Shown here in pieces: positions 1 through 9,269 of a DNA stretch of 64,000 nt. How positions within the stretch are numbered: position 1 is the first letter of the stretch; the number at the start of each line of letters is the position of its first letter. The notes under the pieces were generated by a model. The model did no database searches, was not told where the DNA came from, and saw nothing but the letters and a program-made list of their open reading frames with translations. Location of the stretch: positions 1 through 64,000 of the forward strand of contig CALUZO010000005.1 of the NCBI GenBank assembly GCA_944325305.1, written 5' to 3'. The stretch is from an uncultured Rikenellaceae bacterium. GTDB lineage: Bacteria; Bacteroidota; Bacteroidia; Bacteroidales; Rikenellaceae. The position numbers and the translations under genes are program-made.

Positions 1-137
1 GCGATTTAAATTATTGTAATTTTACGCTCGTCGGGACGGGTGGTCCCGCCCCTTGGCGCTGGCCGTTCCCCGACCGATGAGTTTTATAGAGAAAAATAAT
101 GCGTGACACAGTTTATTTTACACGACCTTATTATACG

Positions 138-962
138 ATGACAGCGAACCAAATCTTCGAACAGATACAGAAAAAACGCAGTTTTCTGTGCGTGGGACTC
201 GATACGGATATCCGTAAGACTCCGGCATGCCTTGCCGGTTCGGACGATCCCCAATTCGAATTCAACAGGGCCATAATAGACACCACGGCCGAATATACAG
301 TGTGTTATAAACCCAACCTCGCATTTTACGAGGAGAACGGAGAGAAAGGATGGCAAAGTTTCGAAAAAACATGCCGTTATATCAGAGAGAAATATCCCGA
401 CATATTTATCATTGCCGATGCGAAACGCGGCGATATAGGCAATACGTCCAACATGTATGCCCGTGCCTTTTTTGAAACAGGAGAGGTCGATGCCGTGACA
501 CTCTCTCCCTATATGGGTCGTGACACGGTCGAGCCTTTTCTTCGTTACGATGGCAAATGGGCTGTAATCCTCGCTTTGACATCCAATCCTTCGTCGGACG
601 ATTTCGAGATGAAAAAACTCGAGGGCGGCCGCAGAGTATATGAAGAGGTACTCGAAGTTTCATCGCGTTGGGGATCGTCCGATAATACTATGTATGTGGT
701 CGGCGCTACAAAGGCTTTCATGCTCGACAGTATCCGGAAGATAGTCCCGGATCATTTTCTGCTCGTTCCCGGCGTCGGCGCCCAGGGCGGAAGTCTGCAC
801 GACGTAGCGGCATATGGCATGAACAAACGCTGCGGTCTGCTCGTGAATTCTTCCCGCGGGATAATATATGCCGATTCAACTGACCGGTTTGCGGAAGTGG
901 CCGGGGAGAAAGCTCGCGAGGTGCGGAACGAAATGGACAATCTACTCAAAGCATATCTTTAG
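138..962 (+). CDS. pyrF: orotidine-5'-phosphate decarboxylase
   Basis: PyrF decarboxylates orotidine monophosphate to UMP, the last step of de novo pyrimidine synthesis, in the cytosol. The 274-residue protein is of the longer type-2 (about 270 residue) class. The active-site D-x-K-R-x-D pattern is visible as ADAKRGDIG around residues 93-101, and the N-terminal VGLDTD strand fits the family. An upstream in-frame ATG at 99 would add 13 residues, but the family normally begins just before the [12 protein letters not shown] segment, so the ATG at 138 is preferred. The gene stands alone, with a GH115 gene 200 bases downstream that looks separately transcribed. I could not assign a clear promoter. 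Confidence 0.93.
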   Translation: MTANQIFEQIQKKRSFLCVGLDTDIRKTPACLAGSDDPQFEFNRAIIDTTAEYTVCYKPNLAFYEENGEKGWQSFEKTCRYIREKYPDIFIIADAKRGDIGNTSNMYARAFFETGEVDAVTLSPYMGRDTVEPFLRYDGKWAVILALTSNPSSDDFEMKKLEGGRRVYEEVLEVSSRWGSSDNTMYVVGATKAFMLDSIRKIVPDHFLLVPGVGAQGGSLHDVAAYGMNKRCGLLVNSSRGIIYADSTDRFAEVAGEKAREVRNEMDNLLKAYL

Positions 963-1095
963 AAAACAGAGCGAGTATACCACCCGATTTTTTCTTTGAT
1001 CGCTGCTTTTAGAATCTGAGGAAATAGTGCCGGTATTGTCTGTCTTGGCTAATTAGGCCAAACCGCACGGCTTAGGCACACGGGTAACAACTCAT

Positions 1096-1117
1096 CGCAT
1101 GAAAGTTGTGTCATGCG
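1096..1117. repeat. short hairpin upstream of the GH115 gene
   Basis: A 7-base inverted repeat (CGCATGA / TCATGCG, arms 1096-1102 and 1111-1117, 8-base loop) lies between pyrF and the GH115 gene, about 45 bases before the chosen start. It has no T tract, so it is more likely a leader structure or operator than a terminator. Confidence 0.35.
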
Positions 1118-1162
1118 GTTATGGAACTTGAACGAAAACCTGAAACAAATAATTCAAACACA

Positions 1163-4111
1163 ATGAAAAGGACATTATTTATCATCTGTACCCTCCTAAT
1201 AGGGTTCGTTACAGTGAATGCGCAGGTGACATTGGCCGATAAGGGATCGAAAGATACCTTCCCGTTGGTCACACCGTCGGCAAATGCGGTGGTATGTTAT
1301 GATGCGGACGATGCGAAAGTCGTAGGTACGAGCGTGGCTCTTTTTGTGGACGATGTGGAAAGGGTGACGGGAAAAAGAATCGAATCGACAACCGACAATC
1401 TCCCCCGTGGCGCCAAATATGCGGTAATCGTGGGAACCATCGGTAAAAGCAAATGGATAGACGAACTTGTCGCTGAAGACAAGATTGACGTGAAGCCGAT
1501 CGAGGGCGGCTGGGAACGCTACATTATCAAAGAAGTGGACCGTCCCGGATCGGGCCTGCGTAAAGCTATTGTAGTTGCGGGCAGCGACCGCCGTGGAACC
1601 GCATTCGGACTCCTTTCGATATCGAGAGCTATCGGCGTATCGCCATGGTACTGGTGGGCCGACGTGCCTGTTGCAAAACATGACCAGGTAGCTCTTGACG
1701 TCGACGATTTCGTTTCGAAAGAGCCATCGGTAAAATACCGCGGTATTTTTATCAACGACGAAGACTGGGGAATATATCGCTGGTCTAAGGAAAATTTCGA
1801 AAAGGAACTCGGTAATATGGGCCCCAAGACCTATGCCAAGATGTGCGAACTTTTGCTCCGTCTGAACGCCAACCACCTGGCCCCCGCCATGCACAATAAA
1901 ACAATGGCTTTCCACAAGATTCCGGAAAACAGGATCGTGGCCGATAGTTTCGCCATAGTCATGGGATCGTCGCATTGCGAGCCATTGCTTCTGAATACGG
2001 CGAGCGAATGGGACAAGAAAACCATGGGCGAGTGGGATTATGTCAATAACAAAGAGGGCGTCGACAGGGTATTGTGTCAGAGGGTGATGGAGGCGGCTCC
2101 GTATGAAAATGTCTATACGCTCGCTCTTCGCGGCCTGCACGATACCGCCATGAAGGGCAGCGAAGATATGGAACAACGTAAGAAGACCATGCAGGAAGCA
2201 CTGTATGCACAGCGGCAAATGCTTGTGGACCAGATCGGAAAACCTGCCGAAGAAATACCGCAGGCCTTCACTCCATACAAGGAGGTACTCGACGTCTATA
2301 ACGAAGGACTCGATCTGCCGGATGACGTGACCATTATATGGCCCGACGATAACTACGGATACATGAAACGCCTCAGCGGACCCAAGGAACAGCAGCGTTC
2401 GGGACGTTCCGGAGTCTATTACCACGTCTCTTATCTCGGCAAACCGCACAGCTATCTCTGGATGAACACTACCTCGCCGACGCTGATGTACGAGGAGCTC
2501 AGCAAGGCTTACGACATGACTGCCGACAGAATCTGGCTGCTCAATTCGGGCGACCTCAAGGCAGCCGAGTTCGCTGTGGATTTCTTCCTCGCAATGGCAT
2601 ACGATATCGAATCGTTCAGCTACGAACGTGCTGCTCAGTATCAGGTAGAATGGTTCTGCAATATGTTCGGCGAGAAGTACCGTGACGATTTTGCCGACAT
2701 ATCCAACACCTTCTATCATCAGGCATTTATCCGCAAACCGGAGTTCATGGGTTGGGGATACCAGTTCAATTCCAATAAATTCGAGTACGAACGCAATACG
2801 GATACCGACTTCTCTTTCGTGAACTACCGTGAGGTGGAAGACAGGCTGGCTGACTACGCCCGCATCTCCGCCAAAGTGGAACGTATTATGAACGAACTGC
2901 CAGAAGAGAGCAAACCAGCTTTCTATCAGTTGGTATATTACCCGGTTAAAGGTTGCGAACTTATGAGCAGAATGACTCTCGCCGGCCAGAAGAACCGCTG
3001 GTATGCGATCCAGCAGCGTGCCGCAACGCAGATGTATGCCGACATTGCCAAAGAAAGTTTCGATAGCCTCGCCATCATAACCAAAGGTTACAACTCGCTG
3101 CTCGACGGCAAATGGAACCATATCATCATGATGGAACAGGGTGCCGGCCAGAATTATTTCAAACTTCCCGTAACGCGCAAGGCAGAGCTGGCCGACGGCG
3201 TTGCAATGGGTATAATGTGCGAAGGAGAAGATATCCTTAAGGGAGCCAAAAGTTTCCATTCGTTGCCGGCATTCAACACATATCTGCGCAAATCTTACTT
3301 TGTGGATGTGTTCAGCAAGGGAAGCGAACCGTTGAAATGGAGCGCTGAAACGAGCGATAACTGGATAGTGCTGAGCAAGAAAGAAGGCACTACAACAACC
3401 GAAGACCGAATGGAGGTATCGGTAGATTGGAATCAGGTTCCTGCCGGTGAACGCGTATTCGGTATTATCGAGATCATTGCAGATAACGGCCAGAATGAAT
3501 TGGTTTTTGTCTCGGTATTCAACCCCTCGTCACCGACAAAAGAGGAGATGGCCGGACTTTATGTCGAAGATAACGGTTGTATCTCGATCGACGCCGCCGG
3601 ATTCCACCGCAAGGTCGAGAACGATCAGATCAAGATGAGAATAGTGCCGAATCTCGGAATAGAAAATACATGCGTTCAGCTCGGAGATCCTACCATGCCC
3701 AAACAAACTCTGAAACGTTCCGACGTGCCACGTTTGGAGTATGACTTCTACACATACGAGCAAGGTTCCGTCGACGTTTATACCTACGTTCTGCCTACAT
3801 TCGTTATCAGTGCCGACAGGGGATATGCAGGACACGAACAGACCAACCTCGAAACTCAATACGGCGTTATGATAGATGACGGTCCGGTCATGATACCCTC
3901 GACATCCTCGATAGAGTATGCTCAGATCTGGTACGAGAGCGCCCTCAAAAATTGCAGGGTCAACAAGACTACATTGCATATCGACAAGCCGGGCAAACAT
4001 ACCGTGAAGATCTTGTGCGGTGATGCAGGAACCGTCGTACAGAAGATAGTACTCGATTTCGGCGGTCTGAAACGTTCATATACGGGTCCGAGACCTACCA
4101 GGGTGAATTAG
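1163..4111 (+). CDS. secreted GH115 alpha-glucuronidase
   Basis: A 982-residue glycoside hydrolase of family GH115, enzymes that release (4-O-methyl)-glucuronic acid from glucuronoxylan side chains. Residues 1-20 form a signal peptide (KR, hydrophobic core, cleavage near NAQ), so the product is exported to periplasm or surface. The N-terminal GH115 domain is recognisable (WYWWADVP near residue 170, KYRGIFINDEDWG around 185-200, HCEP near 270, DDNYGYMKRLS around 400), followed by the C-terminal beta-sandwich extension usual in the family. The start at 1163 is chosen because it gives a clean signal peptide; an earlier in-frame ATG at 1106 adds 19 polar residues. No SusC/SusD pair or other xylanase lies nearby, so it is a stand-alone CAZyme here. 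A strong hairpin terminator follows. Confidence 0.9.
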   Translation: MKRTLFIICTLLIGFVTVNAQVTLADKGSKDTFPLVTPSANAVVCYDADDAKVVGTSVALFVDDVERVTGKRIESTTDNLPRGAKYAVIVGTIGKSKWIDELVAEDKIDVKPIEGGWERYIIKEVDRPGSGLRKAIVVAGSDRRGTAFGLLSISRAIGVSPWYWWADVPVAKHDQVALDVDDFVSKEPSVKYRGIFINDEDWGIYRWSKENFEKELGNMGPKTYAKMCELLLRLNANHLAPAMHNKTMAFHKIPENRIVADSFAIVMGSSHCEPLLLNTASEWDKKTMGEWDYVNNKEGVDRVLCQRVMEAAPYENVYTLALRGLHDTAMKGSEDMEQRKKTMQEALYAQRQMLVDQIGKPAEEIPQAFTPYKEVLDVYNEGLDLPDDVTIIWPDDNYGYMKRLSGPKEQQRSGRSGVYYHVSYLGKPHSYLWMNTTSPTLMYEELSKAYDMTADRIWLLNSGDLKAAEFAVDFFLAMAYDIESFSYERAAQYQVEWFCNMFGEKYRDDFADISNTFYHQAFIRKPEFMGWGYQFNSNKFEYERNTDTDFSFVNYREVEDRLADYARISAKVERIMNELPEESKPAFYQLVYYPVKGCELMSRMTLAGQKNRWYAIQQRAATQMYADIAKESFDSLAIITKGYNSLLDGKWNHIIMMEQGAGQNYFKLPVTRKAELADGVAMGIMCEGEDILKGAKSFHSLPAFNTYLRKSYFVDVFSKGSEPLKWSAETSDNWIVLSKKEGTTTTEDRMEVSVDWNQVPAGERVFGIIEIIADNGQNELVFVSVFNPSSPTKEEMAGLYVEDNGCISIDAAGFHRKVENDQIKMRIVPNLGIENTCVQLGDPTMPKQTLKRSDVPRLEYDFYTYEQGSVDVYTYVLPTFVISADRGYAGHEQTNLETQYGVMIDDGPVMIPSTSSIEYAQIWYESALKNCRVNKTTLHIDKPGKHTVKILCGDAGTVVQKIVLDFGGLKRSYTGPRPTRVN

Positions 4112-4140
4112 AATGATGCAGAACGACAAACAGGACGGTT

Positions 4141-4186
4141 AAAACAGATACGACACCTTGGAACCACGGGTGTCGTATCTGTTTTT
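4141..4186 (+). terminator. intrinsic terminator after GH115 gene
   Basis: A perfect 17-base-pair stem (4141-4157 with 4169-4185, 11-base loop) is followed by a T run. It closes the GH115 transcript. The rest of the gap to 4452 holds only a second hairpin and a short tandem duplication. Confidence 0.85.
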
Positions 4187-4361
4187 TATGATTGGTGTTT
4201 GCGGAATCTCCGAATAATTTAAAAATACGACCGTGTGTCCGATTCTTCATTCAGTCGGTGTGGAATGTAAAGACGTTTCCGACTTATGAACCTGCTTCAG
4301 ATCGGGGTTATATAACTGTCTGATGTGGATATGTATTGAAACGGGTCGGGGCGAACTGGCG

Positions 4362-4391
4362 GTTCTGTGGCTCTAATTAGAGTCACAGAAC
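4362..4391 (+). terminator. hairpin between GH115 gene and xerD
   Basis: A 15-base-pair inverted repeat (arms 4362-4376 and 4377-4391, almost no spacer). The one non-Watson-Crick position is a G-U in the plus transcript and would be A-C in the minus transcript. It lies about 60 bases past the xerD stop and may terminate transcription from either side. Confidence 0.5.
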
Positions 4392-4412
4392 ATGATTCAG
4401 CATATACATTTT

Positions 4413-4436
4413 TGGCCGAGTCTCTGGCCGAGTCTT
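4413..4436. repeat. 12-base tandem duplication
   Basis: Two adjacent copies of TGGCCGAGTCTY (4413-4424 and 4425-4436) lie just beyond the xerD stop codon. It looks like a simple slippage duplication. Confidence 0.6.
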
Positions 4437-4452
4437 TGCACAATGTACTCGA

Positions 4453-5361
4453 TCAACCGAGAGGGTGGTGCTTTTCAATGGTTTCGCGCAGATGCGTACG
4501 GTCGAGATGTGTATATATTTCGGTTGTCAGAATGGATTCGTGTCCGAGAAGCTCCTGGACCTGGCGTATGCTTGCACCGCCTTCCAGCAGATGTGTGGCA
4601 AAAGAGTGTCGGAAAGTATGGGGACTGACCTCTTTTCTTATTCCCGCCGCTTCCGCCCCGTTTTTTACGATTGTGAATATCATCGCCCGAGTAAGTTTGC
4701 GGCCGTTGCGATTGAGGAATACGATATCGGCGCTTTTGGGATCCGGTTTCATATGACGCCGCTGTTCTAACCAAATCTCTATATTCTTGCGTGCCGTGGC
4801 GCTGAGGGGAACGAGACGCTGTTTGTCTCCTTTGCCGGTTACACGTATGAATCCTTCGTCGAGAAAGAGATCTCCGAGTTTCAAGGATATGAGCTCGGAT
4901 ACGCGCAGCCCGCAACTGTACATCGTTTCGATCATGGCCTTGTTGCGGTGTCCCTGCGGTGATGAAAGGTCTATCGAGGATATTATGGCATCTATCTCTT
5001 GAACCGACAGTACGTCAGGAAGTTTGCGTCCCTTTTTTGGTGCATCTACGAACTCGACGGGAGATGTTTCGACGATCCCCTCGAGTTTAAGAAAATTGAA
5101 GAAACTTTTGAGTCCGCTGAGCAGACGTGCCTGTGATGCCGTATCCAAACCTTTGTCATACACCTCTGACATCAGTCCCTCTATATGGGCGGATTCAACC
5201 TCGCTCGGAAGAAGACTGCCGCATGAGTTCATGTAGTGACGCAACAACTCCAGATCATGGGTGTAACTTTCGACTGTATTTGCCGAAAGGTTCTTCTCGA
5301 ATCTAAGCCATGAGATGTATTTCTCGGAGAGCGTCTCCCAATCTGTTGCGTAACCCGGCAT
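4453..5361 (-). CDS. xerD: site-specific tyrosine recombinase XerD
   Basis: A 302-residue chromosome-dimer-resolution recombinase acting at dif with XerC. The N-terminal SAM-like core-binding domain spans about residues 8-95 and the catalytic domain about 115-300. All catalytic residues are visible: R153 (CGLRVSEL), K177 (TGKGDK), H248 and R251 ([12 protein letters not shown]), H274 (LGHES) and Y283 (EIYTHLD). An upstream ATG at 5406 would add 15 hydrophobic residues, but a -7 promoter box lies between the two, which favours the start at 5361. Intact length and catalytic set argue for the housekeeping XerD rather than a phage integrase. XerC versus XerD assignment is by overall resemblance. 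Confidence 0.88.
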   Translation of the reverse strand: MPGYATDWETLSEKYISWLRFEKNLSANTVESYTHDLELLRHYMNSCGSLLPSEVESAHIEGLMSEVYDKGLDTASQARLLSGLKSFFNFLKLEGIVETSPVEFVDAPKKGRKLPDVLSVQEIDAIISSIDLSSPQGHRNKAMIETMYSCGLRVSELISLKLGDLFLDEGFIRVTGKGDKQRLVPLSATARKNIEIWLEQRRHMKPDPKSADIVFLNRNGRKLTRAMIFTIVKNGAEAAGIRKEVSPHTFRHSFATHLLEGGASIRQVQELLGHESILTTEIYTHLDRTHLRETIEKHHPLG

Positions 5362-5377
5362 AATGATCGCATTTGCA

Positions 5378-5386
5378 ACAAAAATA
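5378..5386 (-). promoter_or_regulatory. -7 promoter box for xerD
   Basis: On the minus strand this reads TATTTTTGT, an exact match to TAnnTTTGY, ending about 17 bases before the chosen xerD ATG. It supports the shorter start. Confidence 0.5.
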
Positions 5387-5612
5387 CTAATTTCTCGCGA
5401 CACCATAATCCGAAATTTCGGGTCGAGTGGCGATGTCGTGGAGTTTTCAGCGTGCGCTCAACGGCTGGAAATAAAATTGGGCGTGAATGTTTTGCCACTT
5501 TACGAGATTCATAATCTCAGAACATGTTTTGTGTGTTTGATCCAGGCGCAGAAAAAAGATAAAAATGTTGCATGGACGAGAAATGTATGTGATTTAAGTC
5601 TTTCGTTTTGCC

Positions 5613-5621
5613 TACTTTTGT
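5613..5621 (+). promoter_or_regulatory. -7 promoter box for prmA
   Basis: TACTTTTGT matches TAnnTTTGY exactly, 20 bases upstream of the prmA ATG, predicting a leader of roughly 15 bases. Confidence 0.55.
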
Positions 5622-5641
5622 ATATGATATAAACAAAATTC

Positions 5642-6472
5642 ATGATGGTGGATTATATTGAATTGTCGGTCCCCGTGAGCGATGCCGAACAGGCTGAAAT
5701 ACTGATAGCGGAACTGGCTGAATTCCCTTTCGAGAGTTTTCAGCAGGAAGAGACACAGTTGAAGGCATATATAAGGGAAGATGAACTGGAAAAATGCCGT
5801 GGAGATGTTGCCGAGTTTCTTACGGGTAGGCTGATACGTGGAACTTATACGCGCATCGAAACGGTCAACTGGAATGCCGAGTGGGAAGCCGGGTTCGAAC
5901 CTGTCGATGTCGACGGGAGGTGTCTTATACGGGCGCCGTTCCACGATCGGGCACCGGAAGACTGTCTCGATGTGGTTATAATGCCTAAAATGTCGTTCGG
6001 TACAGGGCATCACGCTACGACATGGCTTATGACGTCGGCATTGTTAGGACATGACTTCAGCGGAATGACCGGTTTGGATATGGGCAGCGGGACAGGTGTA
6101 CTGGCAATAATCGCCGTTATGCGTGGTGCCGTGCATGTCGATGCGGTCGACATCGACGAGTGGTCCTATGAGAATTGTACGGAGAATATTCGTGAAAATG
6201 GCGTGGAACAGCGTATACGTCCGATTCTTGGCGATGCTTCGGCAATAGGCGACGCAAAATATGATTTCATTCTTGCCAACATAAACCGTAATATCCTGTT
6301 GACCGACATGGGCGCTTACGTCGATGCGCTGAACGGCGGCGGGCTGTTGATAATGAGCGGAATACTTGAGGCCGATATTCCTATAATTACCGATAAGGCC
6401 GTCTCGCTGGGTCTGAAACCCCTCGAACAGCACTTGAAAGATGGCTGGGCAGCGTTGGAATTCGGGAAATAG
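5642..6472 (+). CDS. prmA: ribosomal protein L11 methyltransferase
   Basis: PrmA transfers methyl groups from S-adenosylmethionine to ribosomal protein L11. The 276-residue sequence has the small N-terminal substrate-recognition domain (to about residue 95, ending in the WNAEWEAGFEPV signature), the MSFGTGHHATT motif (117-127) typical of PrmA, the SAM-binding motif GLDMGSGTGVLAI (144-156) and the catalytic-loop motif LANINRNIL (211-219). The next codon after the start is also ATG, so the start could be three bases later. It is transcribed divergently from xerD and followed by nadB, which has its own promoter box. Confidence 0.92.
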   Translation: MMVDYIELSVPVSDAEQAEILIAELAEFPFESFQQEETQLKAYIREDELEKCRGDVAEFLTGRLIRGTYTRIETVNWNAEWEAGFEPVDVDGRCLIRAPFHDRAPEDCLDVVIMPKMSFGTGHHATTWLMTSALLGHDFSGMTGLDMGSGTGVLAIIAVMRGAVHVDAVDIDEWSYENCTENIRENGVEQRIRPILGDASAIGDAKYDFILANINRNILLTDMGAYVDALNGGGLLIMSGILEADIPIITDKAVSLGLKPLEQHLKDGWAALEFGK

Positions 6473-6570
6473 CACCCATAGATTACATTCCGGGAACTGT
6501 AATGCATTTTTATGAAGGTGTAATTTGGTGTAATATGGACGGAATGTTTAATATACTCCCAAAAAATCGC

Positions 6571-6579
6571 TAATTTTGC
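6571..6579 (+). promoter_or_regulatory. -7 promoter box for nadB
   Basis: TAATTTTGC matches TAnnTTTGY exactly, about 40 bases upstream of the nadB ATG. Confidence 0.55.
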
Positions 6580-6619
6580 GTGGTTTTACGGCCTTCACGA
6601 CCGTGGTAAATATATTCTG

Positions 6620-8200
6620 ATGAACAGAGAGACTGATTTTCTGGTTATAGGCAGCGGGATAGCTGGTCTGAGCTATGCACTCAAGGCTGCAGAAAGCGGC
6701 CACGTAACGGTCGTTACAAAGGGAGAAATGCAGGAATGCAACACCAATTATGCACAGGGGGGAATATGTTGTGTTACCTATCCGCCCGATAATTTCGAAA
6801 AACATATACACGATACGCTGGTGTGCGGTGCCGGACAGTGCGATCCCGGAGCCGTAGAGTTGGTGGTCACACATGCCCCGGAAGCCATAAAGGAACTTGT
6901 CAAACAAGGTGCACGCTTCGATAAGACTATCGAGGGTAAATATGAACTTGCACGCGAAGGCGGACATTCGGAAAGCAGAATTCTCCACCATAAAGATATT
7001 ACCGGAGCCGAAATCGAACGCGCCCTGATTTCACAGGTAAAACGACATCCCAATATCGAGGTTCTGGAGCACCATTTTGCAGTCGATATACTTACGCAGC
7101 ATCATCTTGGAGAACTCGTGACCAAACATACTCCCGACATCAAGTGTTTCGGAGCGTATGTACTCGATATAAAAAAAGGTGTTGTCGGCAAGATTCTGGC
7201 CAAGGTTACGGTGCTTGCAACCGGCGGTGTGGGGAATATATATCATACCACGACCAATCCGAGTGTATCTACAGGCGACGGTATAGCCATGGTGCATCGC
7301 GCCAAAGGCGTAACAGAGAATATGGAATTCATACAGTTCCATCCAACGGCGCTGTATAATCCGGGGGAACGTCCGAATTTCCTTATCAGCGAGGCGATGC
7401 GCGGTTTCGGTGCGATACTCAAGCTCAGGAACGGCAAGGAGTTCATGCACAAGTATCACCACATGGGTTCGCTTGCGCCGCGTGATGTCGTGGCCCGCAG
7501 CATCGATAACGAGCTGAAGATAAGCGGCGAGGACTATGTATACCTCGATATCACCCATCGCGACCCGCAGGACGTTATCAACCATTTCCCGAACATATAT
7601 AAAAAGTGCCTCTCCATTGGCATAGATATAACCAAGGAGATGATACCTGTAACGCCGGCGGCACATTATTGTTGTGGAGGTGTCAAGGTCGATTATAACG
7701 GGCTTTCGTCCATAGACAGGCTTTATGTGCTTGGCGAAACCTCATGTACCGGTCTTCACGGGGCTAACCGACTGGCATCCAATTCGCTGATCGAAGCGGC
7801 AGTGTATGCTGCGCAGGCTGCACGTCACTCTATACCGCGTATCGCGGATATAGAACTCGAACGCAGGATCCCCGATTGGGACTACGAGGGAACGAGCAAC
7901 CCGGAAGAGATGGTACTCATAATCCAGAACTATAAGGAGATGCAGCAGATAATGAGCAACTATGTCGGAATTGTGCGTTCGAACCTGCGTCTGGAGAGGG
8001 CTTTCAAACGCCTCGAAATACTGTATCAGGAGACTGAGGATATGTATCTGAAACTGACGCTGAGCAGAGATCTTTGCGAATTGCGTAACATGATTACGGT
8101 AGGTTACCTCATAATCAAGCAGGCAAAACAGATGAGAAAGAGCGTAGGTCTGCACTACTCGCTCGATTATCCGATGGCTGAACCTATCGGTGAGATGTAA
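6620..8200 (+). CDS. nadB: L-aspartate oxidase
   Basis: NadB is the FAD-dependent enzyme that oxidises L-aspartate to iminoaspartate for quinolinate and NAD synthesis. The 526-residue protein begins with the FAD dinucleotide-binding motif GSGIAG (12-17), has the family TNYAQGGI segment, the ELAREGGHSESRILH active-site stretch around residues 112-126, and the GANRLASNSLIEA flavin motif near 378-390, followed by the helical C-terminal domain with the succinate-dehydrogenase-type fold. nadA and nadC are not in the window. It is monocistronic, ending in a very strong hairpin. Confidence 0.95.
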   Translation: MNRETDFLVIGSGIAGLSYALKAAESGHVTVVTKGEMQECNTNYAQGGICCVTYPPDNFEKHIHDTLVCGAGQCDPGAVELVVTHAPEAIKELVKQGARFDKTIEGKYELAREGGHSESRILHHKDITGAEIERALISQVKRHPNIEVLEHHFAVDILTQHHLGELVTKHTPDIKCFGAYVLDIKKGVVGKILAKVTVLATGGVGNIYHTTTNPSVSTGDGIAMVHRAKGVTENMEFIQFHPTALYNPGERPNFLISEAMRGFGAILKLRNGKEFMHKYHHMGSLAPRDVVARSIDNELKISGEDYVYLDITHRDPQDVINHFPNIYKKCLSIGIDITKEMIPVTPAAHYCCGGVKVDYNGLSSIDRLYVLGETSCTGLHGANRLASNSLIEAAVYAAQAARHSIPRIADIELERRIPDWDYEGTSNPEEMVLIIQNYKEMQQIMSNYVGIVRSNLRLERAFKRLEILYQETEDMYLKLTLSRDLCELRNMITVGYLIIKQAKQMRKSVGLHYSLDYPMAEPIGEM

Positions 8201-8291
8201 AATGTTTCTCTGTCGGGCCTGGTATGAGAAAAGGTGGGAATGCGGATCCTAAGGGAACAAGTTCTCAATAGATACTTTCACAGATGGCTTT

Positions 8292-8333
8292 TAATAAAAC
8301 AGGGATACCTATATAGGTATCCCTGTTTTATTA
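8292..8333. terminator. bidirectional terminator after nadB
   Basis: A perfect 19-base-pair stem (8292-8310 with 8315-8333) around a 4-base loop, with A and T tracts at the base on both strands. It closes nadB and could also stop leftward transcription through the kdsC operon end. Confidence 0.85.
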
Positions 8334-8485
8334 GTGTGTTATTCGGCACTAAACGGATAATTAGTGACTTCCAAGACATAAAGTAACGGCAAGCTGAACT
8401 CTATGCATATTTATTTTTTCCTCTCCTCCTCAAGTGCGTTTTTTGCTGAAAAGTCGAGGACCTGAAGATGCGAGACCGACATGCC

Positions 8486-8590
8486 GTCGTTTTTCGTCGG
8501 TATGTTCCGGATGTCCGTTCCCATTACCGTGGCGAGAACCTCGAATTGCGTTTCAAGATGCTGGACCTCATTGATTAATTCCACAACGGT
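8486..8590 (+). pseudogene. inverted relic of kdsC
   Basis: Within the 530-base gap between nadB and kdsC, positions 8528-8564 match the complement of the intact kdsC at 9044-9080 at 36 of 37 bases. Similarity continues leftward through an apparent 10-base deletion (CCATTA then CCGTGGCG, where kdsC has ten extra bases) and fades by about 8490. In frame it still reads RGENLELRFKML beside the intact RGESLELRFKML before a stop. The relic runs on the plus strand, opposite to kdsC, so it is a decayed inverted partial duplicate. The right boundary is uncertain. The rest of the gap holds nothing recognisable. Confidence 0.7.
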
Positions 8591-8732
8591 TTACGTAAGA
8601 TATGGATATTGTGCTGAAGCTGAAGCATCCAGTGCAGACTGCCCCATGGATTGTGACATGCGGCAGACCGGATAGTTGGCCGGTGGCATTTGTATTTGCA
8701 ATAGTGATTCTGCCCTCGTTATGATGGTTGAG

Positions 8733-9269
8733 CTACAATGACTTTACTGTGTGGAGTCCTTTCGTGTTTTTTGCCCATTTGTCGTGTGCCCGGAGGACCT
8801 GCTCGATGACATCTCGTACGCATCCCTGCCCACCTTTGAACTGCGAAACATACCGTGATGCTTCGAGTATCTCGCTGACAGCATCTGCCGGACATACCGG
8901 TATTCCGACATGTTTCATCGCGTCGAGATCGGGTATGTCGTCACCCATATACATAACCTCATCCGGACTCAGCGACAGTTCGTCCATGAATTCTTTCAGG
9001 CAAGAGAGTTTGTCCGCAATGTTGGGGTAGTATCTCGTGACACCCAGCATCTTGAAACGCAATTCGAGGCTCTCGCCACGGCCACCTGTGATAATGGCCA
9101 CGTGATATCCGCTACGTATGGCGTAGGTGACGGCATAGCCATCTTTTGAGTTGTATTGTCTGATGAAATCGCCGTTTGTCAGAGGTATGATGCCGCCGTC
9201 GGTAAAAACCCCGTCCACATCGAATACGAATGCCTTTACTTTTGCGATGTCTTCTTTGAAGTTTCCCAT
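8733..9269 (-). CDS. kdsC: 3-deoxy-D-manno-octulosonate 8-phosphate phosphatase (KdsC)
   Basis: KdsC dephosphorylates KDO-8-phosphate in the pathway that makes KDO for lipopolysaccharide. The 178-residue HAD-family protein has motif I DVDGV with nucleophile and acid at D17 and D19, motif II threonine at T61 (IITGGRGES), motif III lysine at K87, and motif IV GDDIPDL around 109-115. It is the normal length for the small C0-type (cap-less, tetrameric) KdsC. Its start lies 34 bases inside the upstream DUF2520 gene, implying translational coupling. lpxB elsewhere in the window belongs to the same envelope pathway. Confidence 0.9.
   Translation of the reverse strand: MGNFKEDIAKVKAFVFDVDGVFTDGGIIPLTNGDFIRQYNSKDGYAVTYAIRSGYHVAIITGGRGESLELRFKMLGVTRYYPNIADKLSCLKEFMDELSLSPDEVMYMGDDIPDLDAMKHVGIPVCPADAVSEILEASRYVSQFKGGQGCVRDVIEQVLRAHDKWAKNTKGLHTVKSL

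Noticed and set aside
1196-3259. 687-codon open frame antisense to the GH115 gene
   Set aside because: It is the codon-phase shadow of the GH115 gene, has no family character, and the plus-strand product is unambiguous.
4453-5361. XerD as a mobile-element integrase
   Set aside because: Length, complete catalytic set and neighbouring core genes fit the housekeeping recombinase.
8481-8675. 64-codon plus-strand frame in the nadB-kdsC gap
   Set aside because: It covers the kdsC relic in the wrong frame; the relic's homologous frame is a different one and is broken.
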